Below, one piece after another: positions 59,701 to 64,000 of a stretch of 64,000 bases of DNA; the first letter of the stretch is position 1, and every line of letters starts with the position of its first letter. The stretch lies in the NCBI GenBank assembly GCA_003024785.1, contig PUQB01000151.1:310001-374000 (forward strand), written 5' to 3'. The notes beneath the pieces were generated by a model. It saw only the letters and a list, made by a program, of their open reading frames with translations, searched no databases and had not been told where the DNA came from. This DNA comes from Selaginella tamariscina. Lineage: Eukaryota; Streptophyta; Lycopodiopsida; Selaginellales; Selaginellaceae. The position numbers were made by a program, and so were the translations under genes.

Positions 59701-61646
59701 AGCACATCCTGACCCTTCTTGTCCTTTTTTCGTTGAAGCAAATGCCTCGGATTTTGTAGTAGGATCCGTCCTTCACAAGTTGGGGAAGACAAGTTGCTTC
59801 ATCTTGTAGTTTTTCACTCTCATAAATTCCTTTCGGCGGAGATCAATTACGAAATTCATGACAAGGAACTTAAGGCCATTGTGGATTCGTTTGAGGAGTG
59901 GCAGCATTTCCTGGAAGGTGCTGCGCATCCTGTACAAGTTCTTACGGATCACAAGAACCTGGAGTATTTCCAAACGGCTCGAGTCCTCAATCGGCGACAG
60001 GCTAGGTGGGGGAGTTTATCACGTTTTGATTTGTCATCGTCTACAAGCCCGGTTTTTGGAATGGCAAGGCAGACGCATTGTCTAAGCGCTCTACCTTGCA
60101 CGATCCCAGGCGATCCTGCATATGACTGTCAAAGACAAGTGTTGTTGGGTCCTGAATCGTTTCCGGCTTGCGGCACTGCAGGTTCATCAGGCTCCAGCAA
60201 ATTCAACACTCCTAGGACATCCGTTCGCAGTTGGCTACAGACGACTTGGCAAAGAATGTGTTCTCACACATTCATCCTGATTGCAAGTTCCTCTTCCTCC
60301 AGTTCCCATTTAGGATACGACTCCTGTACCGGGAAGGTCTCCTGTACGTTCCTGTTGGTATTTCAGGACTCGTGTGGTACAGGATTGTCATGATACCCCG
60401 GCTACTGACATTTTGGTGTGGCCAAGACAGTGGAGTTGGTGACTCGCAACTATTGGTGGCCTGGGTTGCGAGGTTTTGTGGAGGTTTTGTACGGAGTGTG
60501 ACACTTGTTAACAGGTCGAAGATGCCTCATCATGCACCCTCTGGTCTTCTTCGTCCTCTTCCTGTTCCTTCTGCTCCTTGGAGATCCATTTCTATGGATT
60601 TCCTCACAGATCTTCCTCCTTCTCGTGGATTCGATGCAGTTCTTGTGGTGGTTGACCGTTTCACCAAGCAGGCTCATTTCCTACCCTGCAACAAGACAGC
60701 TACAGGTCAGCAACTACTGAGTTGGTGATCCGTGAGTGTTCCGACATCATGGTCTTCCTGAGAGCATTGTTTCCGATCGAGTCCACAATTCATGTCCAAG
60801 TTTTGGCGAGAGCTTCTTCGGAGTCTACAGGTTAAAGCGGATCTTTCTTAGGATATCATCCGCAAACTGATGGGCAGTCGAACGCACAATTCAGACCTTG
60901 GAACAGTATCTTCTTGCTTCATCAGTTACCAGCAGGACAACTAGTTGGACCTTCTTCCAATGGCGGAGTTTGCCTACAACAACTCCATTCACGCATCTAC
61001 AGGACAGACACCTTTCTTTGCTCTTACAGGCCACCATCCATTTTGACTTTGCTCCTCCCTTTCTCCTTCTTCCGCTCCTGTATACAGGATCGTCTCCAGC
61101 ATCTTCATCAGGTACAGGATGATCTCCGGGTTCATCTTCAACAGCACAGGAACGATACAAGCATCATGCTGATGCTCACCGTCACCAGCACCTGCATACA
61201 AGATTGGTGATCTCGTGTGGCTTCTTCGTCAACATTCGCACCAACAGGCCTTCTTCTAAGTTGGATTTTCAACGATTGGGCCCTTACAGGATTGTGGCGG
61301 AGGTAATCCTGTAGCTTTCCGACTCGAGTTACCATCTACGGTGAAACTTCATCCTGTGTTTCACACCTCCTTGTTGGAGCCGTATCATCCTTCTTCTCTT
61401 CCGGTCGTTTCTTCTCCTCCCCCTCCTGTGGTCATTAACACGTGAACCTGAGTACGAAGTTGCAGCCATCCTTGATTCTCGTCTTCATGCCAACTCCAAT
61501 ACTTGGTGGATTGGAAAGGTTATTTGCCTACTGATCGCACTTGGGAACTTGCATCCAACTTACTCCATGCTTCTTCCAAAGTTGCTGCCTTCCATCGGCA
61601 TTATCCTGCTAAACCAGGTCCCAAGACTCGTGGAACTCGTCTTTAG
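56799..61646 (+). pseudogene. gag-pol of the chromodomain gypsy element, multiply frameshifted
   Basis: Gag begins at ATG 56799 (MADFEHFQREHQMLLHELAT). A CCHC zinc knuckle CLYCGGAGHKVADC is at 57649-57690, and the protease site DTGAN at 57889-57903. RT lies at about 58920-59600, with the end of the palm block (YNLVRI) fused to MPFGVTN by a ~20-codon deletion at 59198-59206 and with YLHD at 59296-59307 in place of YLDD. RNase H is at about 59830-60010 ([25 protein letters not shown]). The integrase core is at about 60590-60700 ([24 protein letters not shown]). The C-terminal chromodomain is at about 61444-61600 (EPEYEVAAILDSRL, the DWKGYLPTDRTWE region split by a frameshift), with a stop TAG at 61644-61646. 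Chromodomains in this group direct integration toward particular chromatin. No complete protein can be made from this copy. Confidence 0.9.
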
Positions 61647-61657
61647 GGAGGAGGTGC
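61645..61657 (+). promoter_or_regulatory. Polypurine tract
   Basis: AGGGAGGAGGTGC lies directly before the 3' LTR, immediately after the gag-pol stop: the expected primer site for plus-strand DNA synthesis. Confidence 0.7.
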
Positions 61658-62159
61658 TGTCACGACCCGATACAGGATACAGGATTCCGATACAGGATAC
61701 GGTTGCAGGATATTCCTACAGGATATGCCACAGGATATGTCTAGAGGATAAGGGACATGTGGACTCATCTTAGCCTCTGCATGCATGCAGTCACTTTGCA
61801 TGCATGCAACCACTTTTAGCACTCATGCCTAGATTAGCTCTTGGAGTTGTGAGCATAAAAGCTCCAACCTAATTATTGTACAATCAGTTACTATCAACAC
61901 CAGTCTTACTACGATCAATCTCGTCTTGTCTTGTTCTTGTCTTGTTTCCTGTCCCTCCTGTCTCGCTCCTGTTCCTGTCCTACTCCTGGATCCTGTCCTG
62001 CTCCTGTTCTTGTCCCGGATCCTATCTTGATCCTGTCTTGCTCCGAATTCATTATGTCCTATTCCTAGTTCCTGTCCTGCTCTCGGTCCTGCTCCTGAGT
62101 CAAGCCTTCATGTTCTTAGAATCCTGTTCTCTTCCTGGTTCCTGGATCGTGGCTTGACA
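61658..62159 (+). repeat. 3' LTR, 502 bp
   Basis: Same ends as the 5' LTR. It differs from it by a ~26-bp block near its start and a number of substitutions and small indels in the TCCTG-rich half, so the insertion is not brand new. Confidence 0.93.
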
Positions 62160-62164
62160 ATTAG
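62160..62164. repeat. Target-site duplication ATTAG, right
   Basis: Followed by TACAAATCC, which continues the unoccupied site sequence. Confidence 0.95.
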
Positions 62165-62584
62165 TACAAATCCATCAATCTTAGTAGAATTCTAGAACAT
62201 TAGGCACTGATACGCATAATCTTAGTATGGCAAGTGCAAGAAGACAAAAAGCTGAACATGATGGATCTTGGACAATTACAAAAGAAGACAATGGTTAGAT
62301 ACGATTTTAGAGATGTTAAGGCACTAATTTGTGCATTTTAGAAAGAGAAAGAAAAGTATCTCCTAACAAGAAGTATGTAATGAAAGTGCCTAGCAGGATT
62401 ATAATGCAGCAAAGCATCCTCTTTATTATTTGGATAATTACTTAGTTAGATTAAATTTACATATACATATTATTAATGTTTAGTTTGTCTTATTTTCTCA
62501 TTTGTATATATTTATTAGGATTAGGCTGTATTGTCTATGCAAGCTTCATGTTTAAATCTCATAAGTAGCATATTTTAGCTTTGT

Positions 62585-62617
<33 letters not shown>

Positions 62618-62808
62618 GACACGCACATTCGTGCAGGACAAACAAGAACAACTATATTGTATGTCCAGCGAGGGGCCACGTCCGAGATGTGGGGTGGTTC
62701 CCTACCCGTCTGGTGCCCTTCTTGGGTGCCTCCTCCTTCCGCAGCTCCTTCCCTCCGGGGTGGGAATGCGCGCGAAGGCCGTTGTGGAGGTTCGTCTAGT
62801 TACAACCA
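62585..62808 (+). rRNA. 18S rRNA 3' terminus plus partial ITS1, canonical version
   Basis: GGTTTCCGTAGGTGAACCTG then CGGAAGGATCATTG (62585-62618) matches the universal 18S 3' end without change, unlike units 1-3, and the spacer after it keeps CG-rich segments (GCGCGCGAAGGCC) that are partly lost elsewhere. There is no 18S upstream of GGTTT and no 5.8S downstream. This is the least decayed copy of the captured rDNA piece. Confidence 0.85.
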
Positions 62809-63410
62809 CTCAATAACTAACACAAACACAAACACACACACAATGGGTATGGAATATGAGATATGTCATGATGTATATAGCTAAACTCTAATCTTTTACA
62901 AGCTTTCAAAAGACATAACAATTTTAATTTATCTATCCACTTAGAATATACTTAGACATTATTTATCTACCTATAGTTATAATTAACTAAGTAGATGTTA
63001 TCTTACAAAGATAATATTATTAATTTACATAGACAAATAAATTAGTTACCACCAATTTATACAATAAGACATGACACTTGCAAGATGAAAGAAACTTACT
63101 AGAACACTAGGAGACCATATTAGTAGTTATATCAATGGCATCTAGGTGGATTCTATGTGGATAAATAACATCTAGGTGTTCTAAGTAAATAAATAACATC
63201 TAGTATATCTACATGAAAAATGGCATCTACGTAGATAATATTAATATATCTATGTTCTTAAACGAAGGTCTATAGAGCTTTAAAGAAGCCATGGCAACCC
63301 TTTGAAGCCATTTTATGGAAGGAAAATCATTGAGAAGACATGTGTAAATAAGAATACAATACAATGTGCTCTAGTGTTATACGAAACTCAATGTACACGC
63401 AATTGTATAG

Positions 63411-64000
63411 TGTCAGAGTTTTAACCTGAAGGGCCAACACGTGGCTGCCAAGTGGCCATCTGGCGTCATCACCCTGTGTGAGCAACACTAAGTCTTTCAA
63501 GATAACCCTAAGAGTCTAACTCAGAGGCCCAATTAGGTAGAAGACTTAAAGCCCTACCCTAAGTCTCCTAGAATGACCATCCCCTGAACCCTAGAGAATA
63601 ACCCGAGTAGATTTTAGAATCATGTCCCAGTAGACCTAGACAGGCTCATGCCTAACCCACAAAGGAGATGTGTCTCACACATACCCATGATAGAGCCAAG
63701 GCATTGTCACTTAACCCTTGATGAATCCCTCATCTGGGAGTACAACCCTTTAGGGCGTCAAGGAGTACCATGAACCACGACTAACCCCTAAGGGTTTGAG
63801 TGGCCAAGTCATACTCTAGACTTAGGGCTAATACTTAATGAGGACATGAGTGTGCGCCGTAGGCGAACACGAATGTTCTACTAAGCAAACTCCCTAAGGC
63901 TAGGTTTGGATAACCCTAAGTACATGACCTTGCAAGTGTTTCATGATAGGGCTTTTGCTAATGAGCTTAAGTTGTTCAACCCTTAAATCCTAAGGAGAAT
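63411..64000 (+). repeat. Right arm of the GGTTAGG-rich repeat, unit 4, cut by the window end
   Basis: Starts TGTCAGAGTTTTAACC. It has a ~20-bp insertion relative to units 1-3 near 63885 (CAAACTCCCTAAGG). Between 63260 and 63320 it also carries ~40 bp (GAGCTTTAAAGAAGCC...) not found in units 1-3. Confidence 0.7.

Larger units (their letters stand above)
56236..62159 (+). mobile_element. Full-length Ty3/gypsy chromodomain LTR retrotransposon, 5.9 kb, degenerate
   Basis: Two LTRs with TG...CA ends, a 5-bp target duplication, and the gag - protease - RT - RNase H - integrase - chromodomain order characteristic of Ty3/gypsy chromoviruses. It belongs to the same family as the older minus-strand remnant in every unit (shared LTR ends and protein sequence) but lies in the opposite orientation and inserted later. 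Coding capacity is destroyed by frameshifts, a deletion in RT and a catalytic substitution, so movement would need proteins from another copy. Confidence 0.95.
55792..62327 (+). pseudogene. Decayed ORF between the arms, unit 4, split by the LTR retrotransposon
   Basis: Left part 55792-56235, right part from 62160. The upstream end stays open further than in units 1-3 (GTDEAPHSGTSMSGAYQK ...). A one-base loss at ACTTTAAAGAAAATG near 55920 breaks the frame. The retrotransposon landed inside it, between GGTGATTAG and ATTAGTACAAAT. Confidence 0.4.
48875..64000. repeat. Composite tandem unit 4, truncated by the window end
   Basis: Positions 48875 to about 50083 match units 1-3 with only a handful of differences. 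From about 50095 the same unit continues at clearly higher divergence: I count 5 mismatches in the first ~64 aligned bases. The switch falls in a short (TA)n tract and removes the ~400 bp that in unit 1 lies between 1203 and 1601, including LRR exon a and the CA/CT tracts. This part lacks the MITE, has a longer LTR remnant, keeps a canonical 18S 3' end, and carries a 5.9-kb LTR retrotransposon at 56236-62159. Confidence 0.93.

Noticed and set aside
1..64000. tRNA genes, CRISPR arrays, riboswitches or bacterial operons
   Set aside because: No cloverleaf-like clusters, spacer-repeat arrays or operon structure were seen; the DNA is eukaryotic and repeat-rich.

Overview
The window looks like nuclear DNA of a land plant. 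The evidence is a plant-type SDS22/outer-arm-dynein-light-chain-like LRR gene with short GT-AG introns, a chromodomain Ty3/gypsy retrotransposon, a Tourist-like MITE, degenerate TTTAGGG/AAACCCTAA tracts and a piece of nuclear rDNA (18S 3' terminus plus ITS1). I cannot name the genus. There is no bacterial, organellar or CRISPR content.

The dominant structure is a head-to-tail array of a ~16.3 kb unit: unit 1 = 1-16313, unit 2 = 16314-32624, unit 3 = 32625-48874, unit 4 = 48875-64000 (cut by the window end). Unit boundaries are set arbitrarily by the first base of the window. Units 1-3 are almost identical by eye and differ mostly by microsatellite lengths and 1-2 base indels. Unit 4 is composite. 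Its first ~1.2 kb matches units 1-3 closely, then at a (TA)n tract near 50083-50095 it switches to a clearly more diverged version of the same unit.

Order inside one unit (unit 1 coordinates): 5' exons of the LRR gene on the minus strand (229-1395); CA/CT/TA microsatellites (1448-1601); a minus-strand, internally deleted gypsy remnant (1602-4486) with its 5' LTR (4487-5460), the LTR split by a 741-bp MITE (4641-5381); a 22-bp minisatellite (5934-6314); a telomere-like, GGTTAGG-rich repeat present three times, twice direct and once inverted (6424-7030, 7033-8019, 9682-11345), enclosing a decayed ORF (8020-8626), an 18S-end/ITS1 relic (8887-9112) and a 30-bp tandem repeat (9445-9550); an AT-rich gene-free stretch; a compact plus-strand gene for a 246-residue acidic-repeat zinc-ribbon protein (13173-13912); AT-rich sequence with microsatellites; and the 3' exons of the LRR gene (14982-16266), which continues into the next unit. 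The two genes are convergent.

The best coding candidates are the zinc-ribbon gene (intact in units 2 and 3, one-base frameshift in unit 1) and the LRR gene. For the LRR gene I could assemble nine exons with all-phase-1 internal junctions into a 384-codon frame that is intact at 14982-17715. Its 5' end is missing at the microsatellite/gypsy junction, and its other copies carry frameshifts or lack exon a.

Transposon insertions date the units. The MITE is present in units 1-3 and its site is empty in unit 4. A 5.9-kb LTR retrotransposon (56236-62159, TSD ATTAG) is present only in unit 4, and its site is empty in units 1-3. So the diverged part of unit 4 split from the ancestor of units 1-3 before the MITE landed, and units 1-3 were amplified later. 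Many frame breaks, especially in unit 3, are isolated one-base deletions that could be consensus errors in a hard-to-polish repeat.
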